A DNA stretch of 64,000 nt, taken from Pristionchus mayeri (lineage: Eukaryota > Nematoda > Chromadorea > Rhabditida > Neodiplogasteridae). The position numbers and the translations under genes were made by a program. Below, piece after piece: positions 8,387 through 21,589 of this stretch (positions within the stretch are counted from its first letter, which is position 1; every line of letters starts with the position of its first letter). The stretch is taken from the NCBI GenBank assembly GCA_036245805.1, contig BTRK01000001.1, positions 11,966,001-12,030,000 on the forward strand. Reading direction: 5' to 3'. The notes under the pieces are model-generated. The model saw only the letters and a program-made list of their open reading frames with translations. It was not told the origin of the DNA and made no database searches.

Positions 8387-11300
8387 TCACTCGAGCTTGT
8401 GATTGACGCGATCCATGAGCTTGTGGGCGATGGCAGGGCCGGGGAAGGGCCAGGACCATCGATTGGCCAATCGACCCTCGGGCACCTCAGCCTCGAACCA
8501 GTAGCAGAGCCAGAACCACCTGGAAGAGAAGCAATTAGAAGTTATTTATTTTTGATAGGAAAATAATACTACTGATCGTACTAGAATCATTAGCAAAAGC
8601 TACGTTTTATCTTTAAAAAGGGGTTGGCTAATCAGCGTTAAACCACATTCCCGCATCCATGTGATTACTGGTTTCAGATTCAACTCGTATTCTTAAAATT
8701 TCGCTCAAGGACAACGATCCTGTTAGATCTATTCACTCACCACAGCCTACTCAACGGAGCCGCTGCCCTCTCCGCCTTTCGCATCTCGAAGATTTGGTGG
8801 TAGCTCCAGAAGACGTGCGAAGTGAGCCAGTAGGCGACGAAGACATCCATCGTGTAGTGGCCGCCTGAATGTAGTCAGTTTGTGATAGTTACATTACAGT
8901 ATGCATCATACATACTTCAACAATGCACAATTGTCTGAAGAGTTTCATAAATTCAACGAAACACGACACTTCCCAGAAGATTTAGTAGGTGCCATGTTTG
9001 GATACATGATGTTTAAGCAATTCAAATATTGACTGAATAATTCTCACCCGACACGACCAGTGCGGCAATGCCGCAGAAAGTGATAGGAGCAGCGAGGTAC
9101 CTGAAATTGGTATTGTTATTATTATAATTTTTGATACAGTGGAACTCGGATAAGCAGTGAATACAACACAGCCCCATAGTAGCTAGAAGAACAAGTGAAG
9201 CCCGGAATAGCCAGGCGAATCATACCATAAATTCATAAATTCATCGAGTGTTCGCGAAATGTGAATTTTAATTTATATTATTTCGCAGTCCAATCAAATT
9301 CTACATTAGAAACAGACTGGCACGGAAGCTTTAATGAATTGATCGAAACCCGAAAAACCAGGGTTGAATTTGGAACTAGGTACGAAATAGCAGTTCGTTG
9401 CCAAATCAAAGATCAAATATAACCCTCTCACCTCAGCCACCAGAGTCCCCTCGGAGTGTACTGCAGTTGCACGAAGTACATCAAAGTGAGGACGACGGTG
9501 TGACCGCTGAAAAATCAAGGGTATCAATGTTAGAGATTCATAACGATGAAAAAAGCGAAACTACCAAGTACTCAGTGGACCGTCAATTTCGCTGGTTCTC
9601 TAAAAATACTGCTATAACTGTTCTCATAATTATATTGACTCGATATGAACAAATTGCTCATAATTTTGTTCAAAACTAATTCAGTCTTAATCATAAAAGT
9701 GTTCCAAAACACAACTTTTTATTTTGTTTTATTTTAAGCAAAGAAATGTCTTCAGCATTGGAAAAATATGGCACCTGAGATAATGCAGATCTATTGAAAC
9801 ACCTAGTCGCCAGGAACGAATATTCATTTCCGATTTAAAATGGCTACTAGTAATGAAACAATGAATTTCCAAGTTCAACACAACCTTTTCAACGATAAAC
9901 CCTCCTTGCCGAGTCCTTTTTAATATCCCGAAAGCCAACCTGAACATGAGATCTCCACAGAGGATTTTATCCTGGCCTGACGTCAGTCCGAGTGTCACCA
10001 CATAGGTGACGAACCGCGTCGCGATCTCGGTAGCGTACATCGTTGTACGGTTCACCTGAACCGATTTATTTAGTAATTATCTTCGGAATATTCAGAAAAA
10101 AATAGCTTCGATAAAGCACTGCGAAATAAAATAAGCGGTTTTTATAGGCCTTCGCAGTCAGTGCAACACTAAAAATCCTATCTCGCTTTCGTTTCCTATC
10201 ATTCGCGTAACTCAAAATTTGAGGGTAACGATGCGCCCATTTGTCAATACTCTCCATTGCAATAAAGTATCTACTGTAAACAGTCAGGTACCAGTCTGGT
10301 CCAGAGATCAAAAGATCAAAGATCAATTCCAACCTGCGGCTGACATATCTGGTCCCTATTGTCGAAGGAGGGCGGCAGGAAGGTCACGCCCATCACACAC
10401 GCGCGCAGACCGTACCTGAAAAGGATAATAATAATAAAATCGGATCTTCAGTTCGGATACAATGTCAACAAAAAATAACTACTTGGTACAATCCGAGTAA
10501 TCGCAGAAAAAATACAAAAAATAATGATTAAAAATCACTCAAATATACTCATAGAATCGGTAGAAAGAGAATGTAATTGATCCCAGGAAGATCTATGGTT
10601 TGTAATCGCAATAAAGTTTAAAAAAAGATAGAATAATGAAATGCACTCACAGAATGGCTCCCAGCAGGAACAGCCTCCTCAGCACCACCCATCGGTGCTG
10701 GTGCATGGCGATGCAAGTGAAAGCGACGATCGAACTGAAATGAAGAGAGAGATCAAAGATCAGTCCTGTGGGCAATTTTTGAGGTAAATGTGCACTCTAG
10801 TAATGGTTGCAAAGTTAATATTTTTAAGAATCAATATCTCGAATGTAACTATTTGGAGCGCGCCGAGTCACTCTAGAGGCATAATAGGAGCACGAATGAG
10901 CCTGGTACGCCGTTTCTGACATGTTAGAGAACTACTAAAGACATACTAAAGGATTAAACATATTTTTATATTTTTTACGATACGATGATGCGCATGCTGA
11001 CTATCATCCGGAATTTGAGTGATACTAGATCAAGAACCTGAGCGCAAATCTCGCAGGTTCTAAATAATAGGATTTGAAGCATTGTTTCTTGCAAATATGC
11101 ATTAATTTTGAAAATATTACAAAAAACCGGTTACATTTATTCACTCACTTTACTGTGGATAACACGTCGCCGAGTGACCACGCCCATCGCTGCTGCGGAA
11201 TCAATTTGAAGGTGAGGTCGGGCAGCGGCTGCGTCGGTGCAATGTCATGGATTACTGTAAGTTGATAATTGGGTAAGAGTGTACTGTAGTGATGTCGTGG

Positions 11301-14300
11301 ATTACTGTAAGAGGGTACTGTAACTAGCAGGTAGATCAAATTCACTGGTCACTATCCACTCAATTTAAAGGGCAGCGAGCTCGCCGTTTCACTCACTCGT
11401 GAGAAGGAAGAAGTTGAGGAAGGCGGAGACCATGAGGCAGAAAAAGGCCGCCAGCGTCTTCACCGCGTCGGATTTCGCACAGCGAGCTCCCTGAATAGGA
11501 AAGGGGATTACGGTAAGTAGATTTCCGTGCTCGATAGAATACACTACTGCAACCTACAGTAACCCATAATAAGAAATTTGCCACCATTGCGAAACTTCAG
11601 CAGTAAACTATTGCACTGGCGTACGGCATGTATCGAATTGACAGACAAAATCAACCAAAGACACGCTAGGAATACATTAAAATGATTTTTTGTTAATCTT
11701 ACCCGGATCAGATTCATTACTGTCGGGAATGGCAGCCTCGACTAACAATACTACTCTGGAGCACTAATCAAACAGAAAAAAAATCCGTAGGGTAAATCCT
11801 ATGTAACATGCACATTTCATCGCAATGTTAGGCTATTCATAGTCTTAAATCAATCAAATTCACATATCTAAGTTAAAGAAATCGATAATGTACCATACCC
11901 CGCCCACTCACCGTGTGAACGGCCTCCTCACAAAAATCAATAACAGTCACATACCGTATTCCGACCACACAAATCAATCGATAATCTACCGTACCTCTCT
12001 GGCGGCCCTCGCCGATATGCTGCTGAGGTCGTGCGGGTGCGGCTGCGTGTCGTCACAGTCGCCGACCTGTAGAAAATATTGATCAGTTGAATCACTCTCT
12101 CTAAAGCACGTACTCTCTCTCTTCGCGCGCGCTCGGTAAGGTCAAGTTTGATTTCAATTTTGAAATCTGGGTATTCTTCTCTGCATTTCCGCAAATATCA
12201 CCTCTTGATCGGCATAGGGAGTATTGGGGCACTAGGTCGGACGAGAACTATGACGTCATGCAGCCTTTGATGTGTCAAAGGCAGGCGGCATTGCGTCATA
12301 GTTCTCATCCGACATAGTACCAGTATTGGCAATGAAGAGACGCGATTACCCAGATAATGAGAGCATTGCGTGTAAATAAATACAATTATTTAAAATAGAA
12401 AATATTATTAATTAAATAATAATTAGTAATTAACCAACCTCGATTCGCACGACGTCGCCGTTCTGTCGCATTAGCGTGTTGCTGCGAATAATTATTAATT
12501 AGTAAACATCATTAATTACTAAACGACCAATTTTGGTTATCGAGACTAGATATTGTAGGTTTTCAAATCACACGGAATCCGACATCTATTGAATGAACGA
12601 TCCGAGCACAGCTATAGACCAATCGTGAAACACCAATTACAGTGGGCGAATATCGGAACTTTGAAAGCCCGGAACACTGCCGATTTTTCTCCCCTTCTCC
12701 CGGTTCGCTGTCTGACTCATCGCGAAATGCATCATTTCGCATTTAGGGAGGACGGGGTAATCCTCTGAATCTCTCGATTTTGCACGCTCTCTCGCTTTCT
12801 CTTCTCGTCTGACTCTCTCCATATTACATGCTCTCTCGCGTTCTCTAACGTGCGAGAGGTAGGACAATCAGCGCATTGCTCAGGAGAGAAGTGATTAAGA
12901 ATCCCGCCTGACGAGTGTCACAGAAAGATAAGTGTCAGATGTTGTTCAGATGTTATTCTAGGCAGTTATCGCGCCCACTCCTGGAACCAATCGGCAACTG
13001 CCACAATTACCGTAGCACCTGCGCGTGCTACAAAATTATTCAGATTTGGTTCATAACAGTACGTCAATAAAAAACCGCCCTTCTCTTTCTATTCCTTTGG
13101 CTGCTACAATAAATACCCTCTCCGCCAATCAATAACAGCACGCCTACCGTACCTGTGATTGTTACCCTTCTCCATCGATCAATTACCGCCCCCATCATAA
13201 CTGCGATTGCCACAGTACCATTCAATCAATAACCAATAACCGCGTCTACTTTCGTACGCGCGATTACTACAGTACCCTCTCCATCAGTCAGTAGCTGATT
13301 CCTCCCATATCAATGGTTGTTACAGTACCCCACCAATCAATAACCACCCCCCTACCGTACCTGTGGTTGTTATTGGTGTGCGCCCGTCGGTGCTGCTCTC
13401 CTCCTCCCGCATCGCCGCCGCCATCCTCCGCCCCCGAGAGCGAGCTCATCGATGGACGCACCTGGAGAGAGGCGAGATCAATCAATAAGTCAATCAATCA
13501 ATAAAGTTATCAAATCAGGCAGAAGATGCACAGATGATGCACCTAGACAAAACAGCAAACACAATCGATGTAGTCTAAATCCATCTTTGACAAAAGTTGT
13601 AGTTTAATTAACAATGCTAGAGACACAATAATTAGACCAAGCCTAAATCAACCGACTATCACCACCATGCGAAACCAGATTGCGCCTAGCATTGCCCTAT
13701 AGTTTTAGCGTCCGTATATTTTCTATAGAGCGATATAAAGCTGAGAAATTATGATCAAGAAATAACCACCGACTATCAACGCCTTCTGAAACGCGAGTTC
13801 ACCGCGCACTCTGCTCCACGACCGGGCGTAATGAACTACACCGCGAAAAGACTACGACCGACTCGCACTCGGTATCAATCAGCCCGATAGCATTAGCCGA
13901 TAACCACATTCCCATCTCTCTCAACTCGATCATAACAGTAAACAGTGTAGGGTGCGCACCCCCGAGTCTCCTATACGACCACAGATTAGTCATCAATGAC
14001 GACCGGGTCGGAATGGAATCACATGAAATTCAATTTTCATTTTTCGTGTACTCCCAGATCAGACCAATGAAAACAAGCTTAATGGGGGGGAGCCTAGCCT
14101 AGTCAACGGCGCTAGGTCACATGAGAACCAAATTAAATTCGCTACCCCAGTATTTTCACAGTAGTTGCGCACACGGACAAAATTATTCTGTGAAAATACT
14201 GGAGAATGGAATTTTTTTGTTGTCATCTCATTTAGTACCCAGCCTACTCATCGATGACAACCTCTCACCATGGTCACTATTTCAAATGATAAACAACCTG

Positions 14301-17300
14301 ATTAGAGCCAAAAAAAGTAGATTAGCACAGTGAGAAAAAATAGTTTCGAAAATAATGAAAAATACTACTTTTCAGTTCTAGTATAGTGCCCAGCCTACTC
14401 ATCGATGACGACCTCTCGTCACGTCAGATGGACTGGGTGCGAGGCGCGCGCAAACAGCACTAATTGCCCTTTTTCTACTCTAAAAACAGGCCGAGTCCTT
14501 CACAAATTTGACACCTTCTTTCACGCCTCTTTCCGTGCGCTCCGTATCTCTCCCTTCTCCCCTCACAAATCCCCCACTCATCCTACGCCGAATCCCCGCG
14601 CAAATCTGTCTATTTTCTACCCCCAAACGATGACCGTAAACGGGGTAATGATGAATAACACACATAGAGATCAAAGATCAGCAACAATAATTCGGCCAAC
14701 CTCGGCTCGCTTGCGGCGTCCCATTGTGCACGCACTTCAGGCGACCAACGATCACGCCGGTCTCATACTCGGCGACTAAATCTCAGGAATAGAGAGGAGG
14801 GAGAGGACGTCTCCGGATGAGGGGCAGGAACAACTTGGCATGCGAGTGGGGCTCTTATAGCCGAGAAGAGGACGAGGAGGAACGAGGGGTAGAGAGTGAG
14901 ACTAGAGAGAGACGAGATCGACTCTTCGGAGGTATTTCGTGGTGCTCTCGCATTCTCAGTCCCGCTTTCATCGCGTATGCTCATTTTTCCCTGCCCGACT
15001 CTCTTCAAACCACACTCTATCTCGGCTTCTCTGCACCTCTCACTCTCTCAATATCGCACGCTCTCTCATCAGTCAGGCTGCACGAGATAGCACACCGCCG
15101 GCTAGTGGCAGGCAGGCCATAGCAAATAAGCTATTCCCCGCGACGTTCGAGGAGGAATTCCGAGGCCTATAAAAGAGAGGAAGATATCCCCCCCCCTTCG
15201 AATTCCGACGACGTTCGGAATGCCAACATATGAATTGCACTATCGCTCATTCGAGAATCCTGGAACACGCTAAAGAATGCATGCGCCACGGGCTATGCAT
15301 AACTGCGCGCACCGCCCGGTGAAATCAGTCTTCGGGTAAATCATAAATTTTAGGTCCTTGCAAGGAATCCAATAATAGCAAGATTCATTGGTAAACAATA
15401 AAAGCTGTCATTTATGAATAACTGAACTCGCAGGGTGCAATCTGTCTCCGGGCCAATCGCGCATCAAGAGGCTCATGAAACATTCAACGAATAGTTAGTG
15501 AAAATCAGCCAATTAACAAAACGCAAAAAATGTATAATCCCTGTATTTTTTCAATCTACTCTGGTGATCTCGTTCTCAAGCCCGCCTAATTTCACCTTCA
15601 GTTCATTCTCAACTGTAGCATATCTCTAGCAACCCAATTACTTTCCGAAGCTTGAGAGCAAGAACAACATTTTTTAGACGCTCATCCCCCATCATAACCC
15701 CCGCTCTATCTACGCTCGCCATCTCCTCTTCCCTTCGCTCTCCGCGTGTGTCCGCCGTTTACGCAAAGCCAAGCATCAACACAATCGCGTCATGGAAAAA
15801 CAGCCCCCGAATTCCTCTCTCTCTTACTCTATAACCCGCCGCCTAGAACTCTCCCCTCCCATCCCTAATCCAGCGCCAACAAAAACTGACAATTCTAGAA
15901 TCCCCTCGTTCCCTTTTTATCCGCGCATTCACCCTAATGCGCCTCGTTCCATCAGGATTAGTGCGTGTGATGGGCCTTTTGAAATTTCATATTTAAGCAC
16001 TCTACTGAGTTCAGCTACCCTCTGTTCCAAAACTAGAATGCTATATCGGATGAGAACTTTGACGTCATGCCGCCCTTGATATATCAAAAGCTGCATGTCG
16101 TCATAGTTCTCATCCGACCTAGCGCCCTAGGATTTGCATGCGGCACCTGACTCTCCTCAATTCACACGCTCACTCGTCGGTCCGACAGTAGCGAGAGAGC
16201 ATGCAAATTGAGGAGAGCACTCCCCCCCCCCCCCCCGACTTGTCATCCCTACTTCTCACACACACACAATGGGATGGAAGAGGCGGACAAGTGCGAGCGC
16301 CGCGTTACCCGAGCCGTAAAAGTGAATTGGAAATGAAGAAGGAACTCGCGCGAACGAAAGAGTGAAGCGGGACTGAATAGTAGGGCGAGACAAGGAAATC
16401 GAGGAAAGGGAGAGGGAGAGAGAGGGATGGAGAGAGGGAGGGAGAGAGAGAAAGGGTAAAGGGCATACACACACTGGCGGCTGCAGCTGCAGTGGGAAGA
16501 GTGGGGGAGGGAGGGGAAAAGCAAAGAGAGGGAGAGAGAGAGAGAGAGGGAGGGTACGGAGGGAGAATGGGGCCAGGGGAGAGGCTACTGATGAATTAGA
16601 CTAGAATGAGATGAGGAGGAGCGGAGGGGGCGCCCATTCTCCACTCTCCAGAGGGAAGCACAGGAAGGGAGTGGAGAAAGAAAGGCCAGAGGGTAGCGGG
16701 ATGGGTCCAGGTGAATGCACGCCTCAGCATCCTTACAAGTTCGTTTGGAAAATATTTTGAGACAATACCACCGGTGGTGCCCCCGTTGTTTCAAAACACA
16801 AAAATAAAACCAACAACAATATCTTGTTAAACAATGTAGTGGTTTGCGGCTACAAGTTTAAATGTTATTCCGATTGGGCGTGTCCTGACAGTGAACACAT
16901 GTCTCCCGGATCTCCAAAACGAAAAAAAAGCTGATTCTTTTCAAAATTCTCGACATATCTAAAGATCAAAAGATCTAGAATCGAGACTTGAGAATCTATT
17001 TCCGCGCTCACAATACGTGCCTCGTCGCCTCACTTTGGGCACTTGAGTCCGTTCAAAGAACAATCTGCGTGCGAAACTGCTCATCTCCTAACTCGAAATA
17101 AGCCAGCAAAGTGTGCCAGAAACTGTTGCGAACCATAGTAAGGGGGGGGGGGGGGGGGGAGAACGCGTACTGTGTCGGAGTTTGAAATCGGCGGGGTCTG
17201 GGGAGATGGCTTCAATAGTGCACTGCCCACAAGTGTTGCGAACCCACTCCCAGCCAAAGACCGAGTTTCTCAGTCTCTCCTAATACAAGTGTACCGCCCG

Positions 17301-20300
17301 CAGCTCCTCCTCGGTCCTCGGGGGATTGCGCAAGAAGCACAACGAAGAAAGAAGCCAGCACTCTTCCCCTTTCTTCAACCCTCCTTTCTTGAAAATTACT
17401 CGAAATTGGCAAAAAAAACAATGACAAAAGATGAGAAACTGTAGAAATCTCAGGTATGCAAATCACATCGAGCGTGATCAATAGGACCACTAGAAATGCT
17501 ATCCACATCAAAAGAAAGGGCAACAAAGTGACCGCATTGAAACCCGTATTTTTCAGGCAAACGCGAAGTTGCGAGCAAGAGAGAACCGCCACTCAGCGCG
17601 CATTCGTCTAGGAGTGAGAGGGGAAGGAAAGGGAGTGAATGATGTTAATCCTCGAATCTCGAGGATATCATAAGGAACACTAAGGAAAAAAAGGAGCGAT
17701 CATGAGTCATCAACAGGCGAAAACGGGAATTTCTGCGTTTCGACTATCAATGAAGTCTCGGCGTCTCAAAAGCGCAACATGAGCTAGTCTTTTCCGACGC
17801 GCTCTCGCAAATTGACGAGCCACGAAATAGAGGAAAAGGTCAGACAGGAATAATAACAATCAATAATCAGCCCCCGGAGCGCCGCGCAAAAAGTGCGGCC
17901 CTCTTAGGGGAACGGGCGAGCCTGCTGCTCCTTTTGCTGCTGTTTCTCTCTCTCTCCTCTCGGCCGTCCTACTGAACCCTCCTTTATCCTCCCATTCCCG
18001 GGTCTCGCTTCCTTTCGCCAACAAAGGAGAGGCGAGAGAAAGAAAGAGAAGACTGATGAGAATGGGCATCCGAGTGGAACACGCGCGAGTTGAGATGATC
18101 AGACGTGTGATGCTAAGGTAAATACGCGGCGTTATAAGCTAATCACTGAGAACCTCTAAAAATAAACATCGTACGCATCTATATATGTTCCAATACTATC
18201 TTTAGTTTTAACTCTACAACCCGATGCATGGTGTGCAATAGCGATAGACAAGTATATAGTGATAGGTACTGTTGCACCCGAGCAAGGCCGGAAATGACGA
18301 CTGTAAGATCATGGACGACATCGTCATCCCGGATAGGGTGCGCACCGGGAACTATAAAAAAACACAGAGTGGATAAGAAGCCGATCTGCGATAGGGAGAA
18401 GAAAGGAGTGAATGGATGGATGAAAGGGATAGCGCGAGGAGAGAACGACCGGGGGTAAAGAGCACGTTGTGGCAAAAATTTACGAGCCGCTTGCGCTCGA
18501 AATCGAGATATCTCAAGGAATGACTGGGCAGATGGATCTGCGGATCAACGAAATTTCCCGATCACAACTATCGATTAGGGTTTCAATTTTCAAGCAATTT
18601 TGGGCCACTTTTGTATATGTTTCAAGTGCGCTAGACATCTAATACGCTCATGAACTATGTAGCGCACCTGGAACATGTCCGAAAATGAGCCTAAATGACC
18701 GGAAAATTTACACTGAAAATTGAGAAAAAAAAAGAGAAAGAAAATATCGATCTCGCATTCGGCGATGCAATAGACTGCGAGGTTCTGTATGTAATTGCCG
18801 CCCCCCATTCAGTGTATAAATCGACAGACACAGTTGAATAGAGTCAACAATTGGGCTGTTCGAAAATTTCTCGATCTCTCACTTCGAAATGATCTCTAGG
18901 TATGTCAGAGAAAGTAAGGGAGCATTGCGAAACGAGATATTGAAATTTTTTTGCACAGCCCAGATCAACACAATCGGCATGCATATATGGGCAGCGATTG
19001 CTGTTGAGTATCAAATCCGAGAAGGTGCTCACTATGTCCGCCACAAAAACCAGTAGGTTTTAAGATAACTCGAACCCTAAATTTGTAAGAAGCACTATCC
19101 AAAAGCCGGGAGGGTGTTGCTGCTATTAGTAAGGGTGCCCACGTTTGAATTGGTATATCGCTACAGTGTGCAGTATACAGTAGCAAATCGACATGAGCTG
19201 GCATATATCGCATCGCAAAAAATCTCGTTGTATGCGACCTATGCGAAGGCAGAAAGAGAAAGCTGTGGACAAATGCCAGAGTAGAGAGCTTCTTTCGCTG
19301 TACGATCCCAGATAAGCTCTCGGGCAGCTATACGCTTTATCCTACCCGGATACATTCAGGCACGTACTAGGGTTTCCTCTTTTAGGGCAGTTCGCTGTCC
19401 TATTTCTCAAAATAACAAGCTTTTCGCGCACCTGAAACGAACTCAATACAATAAAATGACTGATTCGTTGCACACGATTAGTAGACAAGTGGTCACAATC
19501 TGAGAAAAAGTTGGAAAAAAAGGCAATCTAATCACAATCACTAGTACAACTAGCTGGATCACTTCCTTTTTGTCCCGCTCTCACAATGTCAGAGGTATCC
19601 TTGACTCAAAGGAAAAGAAAAGAGAAGAAAAGGGGGAACTAGGGATCACGGACTCTGCTCTAGCGCTGTTAGGTCAGCTGATCGAGGTAGTGGAACAGGA
19701 AAGGCGGAAAGATTCTAATCCGACCTGCGACTTGCGTGTTTCGCACCTCGCACGTAAACAAGACCACAACTCTATCATCAATACACGAATGTTGGCTCGT
19801 CCAAATATAAATATAGTCTAACTCTGCAAGTTTACACGTGGTTCAAGTGCGATCTATTACAACTTGTTTTGAACGCGCTCTTACTCTCTGAACCTAACGC
19901 ATTCATCACTAAATCAAGGGGGAACAACGACAAATACCCGGCAATCTTGTGATATCAAGTGCGCATGTTAACACATCAGCGATGAAAAGTTATGGGGGGA
20001 AAGGGCACATGATTGATCGCATACGATTAGTCGATCAGCGGGGTAAAATCGAAGCAAAAACATTGCACGTTGGAGAGAAAACACAGCTTTTTTACACAGA
20101 ACAAACTTTTCTCTAGCAAAAAAGCAATTCCTGCGCTAAAGTTGTGAGCGTGCTAACACAGAGAATGTGCACTCTAGCCCATTCATCAACCAAGAACAAT
20201 TGACACGAGGAGATTTGCCCTGTGGTTGGAGAGAGATATACGCGAGTGAGCAGGGAGGTAGAGAGAGGGGCAGAGAGAGAGGCAAAGACAATCAAGAAAT

Positions 20301-21248
20301 CGAGTAGCACATGAGGACTAGAATCAGATCAGTGGGGGGAGGGAGAGGAGCGGGGGAGGATTTGAGGAGGGCGAGGGAGAGAGAGAGAGAGAGCTAGGAA
20401 CGGAAAGAGAGAGAGAAAGAGAGAAACAGTGGAGATGAGCCAGTTCTCATACACCCGTCCCTCCTTCCCACCCTCTCCTCCTCCTCCTCTCCCTTTCTCC
20501 TCCTCTCTTTATCCTCATCATTTCGTTCCTCTCAGCTTGAGAGCCACTGCTGCACTATACGACCCCCCCCCCAACTATCTACTGGCGGATAAATGCACAA
20601 CTCCCCTACCACCCCCTATCCTGCCTCCTTCCCCCTGGCGGGGGAAAGGGGGAAGGAGGCAGGATAGGGGGTGGTAGGGGAGTTGTGCATTTATCCGCCA
20701 GTAGATAGTTGAATACACCACGATTTTCAGAAAATTATACACTAATGATGCACGATTCTGCCCGATGCCATCAGCATGGACAAGATAGATTGAAATAATT
20801 ATGTTTGCCAATGACTGTAAAACGCACTAGAATGCGTCCACCTCACGAGTAATACGCCAACTCGAAAACGCGCTTTCACCTAGTCTAATATTTGGCAATT
20901 CTCAGTGTATTTTCGCAGTTCCTTATGCGGTTGAGGTAGAAACGATAGCACAAAGAGAATGAAATGAATGCGATCGAGTGTCACTGGAATGACATTTAAT
21001 TCCCCCTTTTTTTTGTAAATAAACTTTTGCTTTTAAATATTACGAAGGCAGTCTGATCGTAAGCCTCGCCTATTTCAAGCTTATCTTCTCAGTCGGAAAC
21101 GCGCATTCACCTGGTGGAATATTTTGAAATTTTTTTGCCCATTTCCGTTTAAGAAAAACAGCCTTACATTACTCACTTGCAGCTCGAAGCCGTCGTTGCT
21201 CGCGCACGAGAAGTCGCCCGACGGCCGCAGCGGCACGTGCGAGTCACT
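8387..21248 (-). CDS. Sphingomyelin synthase family protein (5' end incomplete)
   Basis: Transfers phosphocholine (or phosphoethanolamine) from a glycerophospholipid to ceramide in Golgi or plasma membrane. Exons in transcript order: 21177-21248, 13361-13461, 12439-12481, 11995-12066, 11397-11490, 11149-11254, 10651-10734, 10334-10415, 9940-10055, 9432-9506, 9048-9100, 8741-8864, 8387-8519. Every junction keeps phase and the total is 1155 nt, 384 codons plus stop. Key motifs: the active-site block CGDLMFSGHT across exons 9 and 10, and GGHYTMDVFVAYWLTSHVFW across exons 11 and 12, giving the His-His-Asp triad of the LPP-like family, all intact. Six hydrophobic segments follow a disordered Gly- and Asp-rich N-terminus; the C-terminus WFWLCYWFE ends in NHKLE. 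No SAM domain is seen. The first exon found starts at a codon boundary without ATG, so at least one 5' exon lies above 21248. Best match in my memory is the nematode SMS-1/2/3 group, member undecided. Confidence 0.93.
12228..12321. mobile_element. hAT-like MITE, copy 1
   Basis: Terminal inverted repeats start GGCACTAGGTCGGACGAGAA and end in the matching complement. The 94-bp element is flanked by perfect 8-bp direct repeats AGTATTGG at 12220-12227 and 12322-12329. It lies in an intron of the synthase gene. There is no coding capacity. Confidence 0.85.
12766..12860. repeat. CTCTCTCG hairpin elements, degenerate
   Basis: Two neighbouring decayed copies of a short hairpin family: GCACGCTCTCTCGC near 12782 and CATGCTCTCTCGCG with GCGAGAGG at 12830-12860. 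The same motif recurs many times up to 30.1 kb and in every copy of PCID2 intron 13. Confidence 0.6.
16040..16126. mobile_element. hAT-like MITE, copy 2 (left end decayed)
   Basis: ATCGGATGAGAACTTTGACG pairs with CGTCATAGTTCTCATCCGA, and the right end reads GACCTAGCGCC. The outermost left bases have changed. Flanking CTAGAAT and CTAGGATT may be a worn target duplication. Confidence 0.7.
16151..16217. repeat. CTCTCTCG hairpin element
   Basis: CTCTCCTCAATTCACACGCT pairs with GCATGCAAATTGAGGAGAG around a short loop. It is one of the best-kept members of the family. Confidence 0.7.
16360..16600. repeat. Purine-rich (GA) tract
   Basis: About 240 bp almost free of pyrimidines on the plus strand, made of GGGAGAGAGAGA-type units. 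The ORFs called on its minus strand are low-complexity translations. The transcript of the synthase gene would carry the CU strand. Confidence 0.75.
18585..18722. repeat. MITE-like inverted repeat around TGTTTCAAGTGCGCTA
   Basis: Left and right halves are diverged reverse complements from CAATTTTCA to TGAAAATTG, with the best-kept part ATGTTTCAAGTGCGCTA against TAGCGCACCTGGAACAT. A second copy lies at 24330-24460. Confidence 0.7.
20340..20425. repeat. Purine-rich (GA) tract
   Basis: A second GGGAGAGAGA-type tract in the same intron, directly before a pyrimidine-rich stretch at 20455-20530. Confidence 0.7.
20572..20711. repeat. Perfect 65-bp palindrome arms
   Basis: 20572-20636 and 20647-20711 are exact reverse complements, separated by only 10 bases. 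The arms begin CAACTATCTACTGGCGGATA and are GC-rich towards the loop. There is no mismatch in 65 bp, so the structure is very young or maintained. Confidence 0.95.
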
Positions 21249-21251
21249 CTG

Positions 21252-21280
21252 CAAATATTAATATTAATATTAATATTAAT
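21252..21280. repeat. (AATATT)n microsatellite
   Basis: Just behind the acceptor of the first recognised synthase exon on the minus strand, AATATT is repeated about five times. Confidence 0.85.
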
Positions 21281-21476
21281 CATTGGATTGATACTCCATT
21301 GAAATAGGGACAATCTAGTGCGAGTAACTCAGAAAAAATATATTTATTGTTAACAATTATAATAATTTTGATTAATACAATATTTTCACACTGGGAATGC
21401 TAAACGCATTATTAATATTTTTGCGCATCGTCTAGCCGAACAATCAAAGCAACAGTACAACCAAGGGATATCTACT

Positions 21477-21586
21477 AGTGATGCCAAATCGGCGCGTGCT
21501 CTCCTCGTTTCACACGCTCTCTCGCTCTGTCTGACCGGCGAGAGAGCGTGTGAAACGAGGAGAGCGCGCGCCGATTTGGCATCACT
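21477..21586. repeat. Near-perfect 48-bp palindrome, CTCTCTCG family
   Basis: 21477-21524 and 21539-21586 are reverse complements with about one mismatch, around a 14-base loop. The inner part CACACGCTCTCTCG is the family core. This is the youngest-looking member in the window. Confidence 0.92.
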
Positions 21587-21589
21587 AAT

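Larger units (their letters stand above)
13462..21176 (-). other. 7.7-kb intron of the synthase gene
   Basis: The largest intron in the window. It contains no exon I can support. It holds a short direct repeat (CAGCCTACTCATCGATGAC at 14240 and 14391), a small inverted repeat around AGTATTTTCACAG (14150-14203), a hAT-like MITE, hairpin elements, two purine-rich stretches, a 19-base G run (17143-17159 region) and a perfect long palindrome. A missed small exon cannot be excluded, but phase does not demand one. Confidence 0.7.

Noticed and set aside
14405..14779. 124-aa ORF in the large synthase intron
   Set aside because: No recognisable domain or splice borders, and on the opposite strand to the gene.
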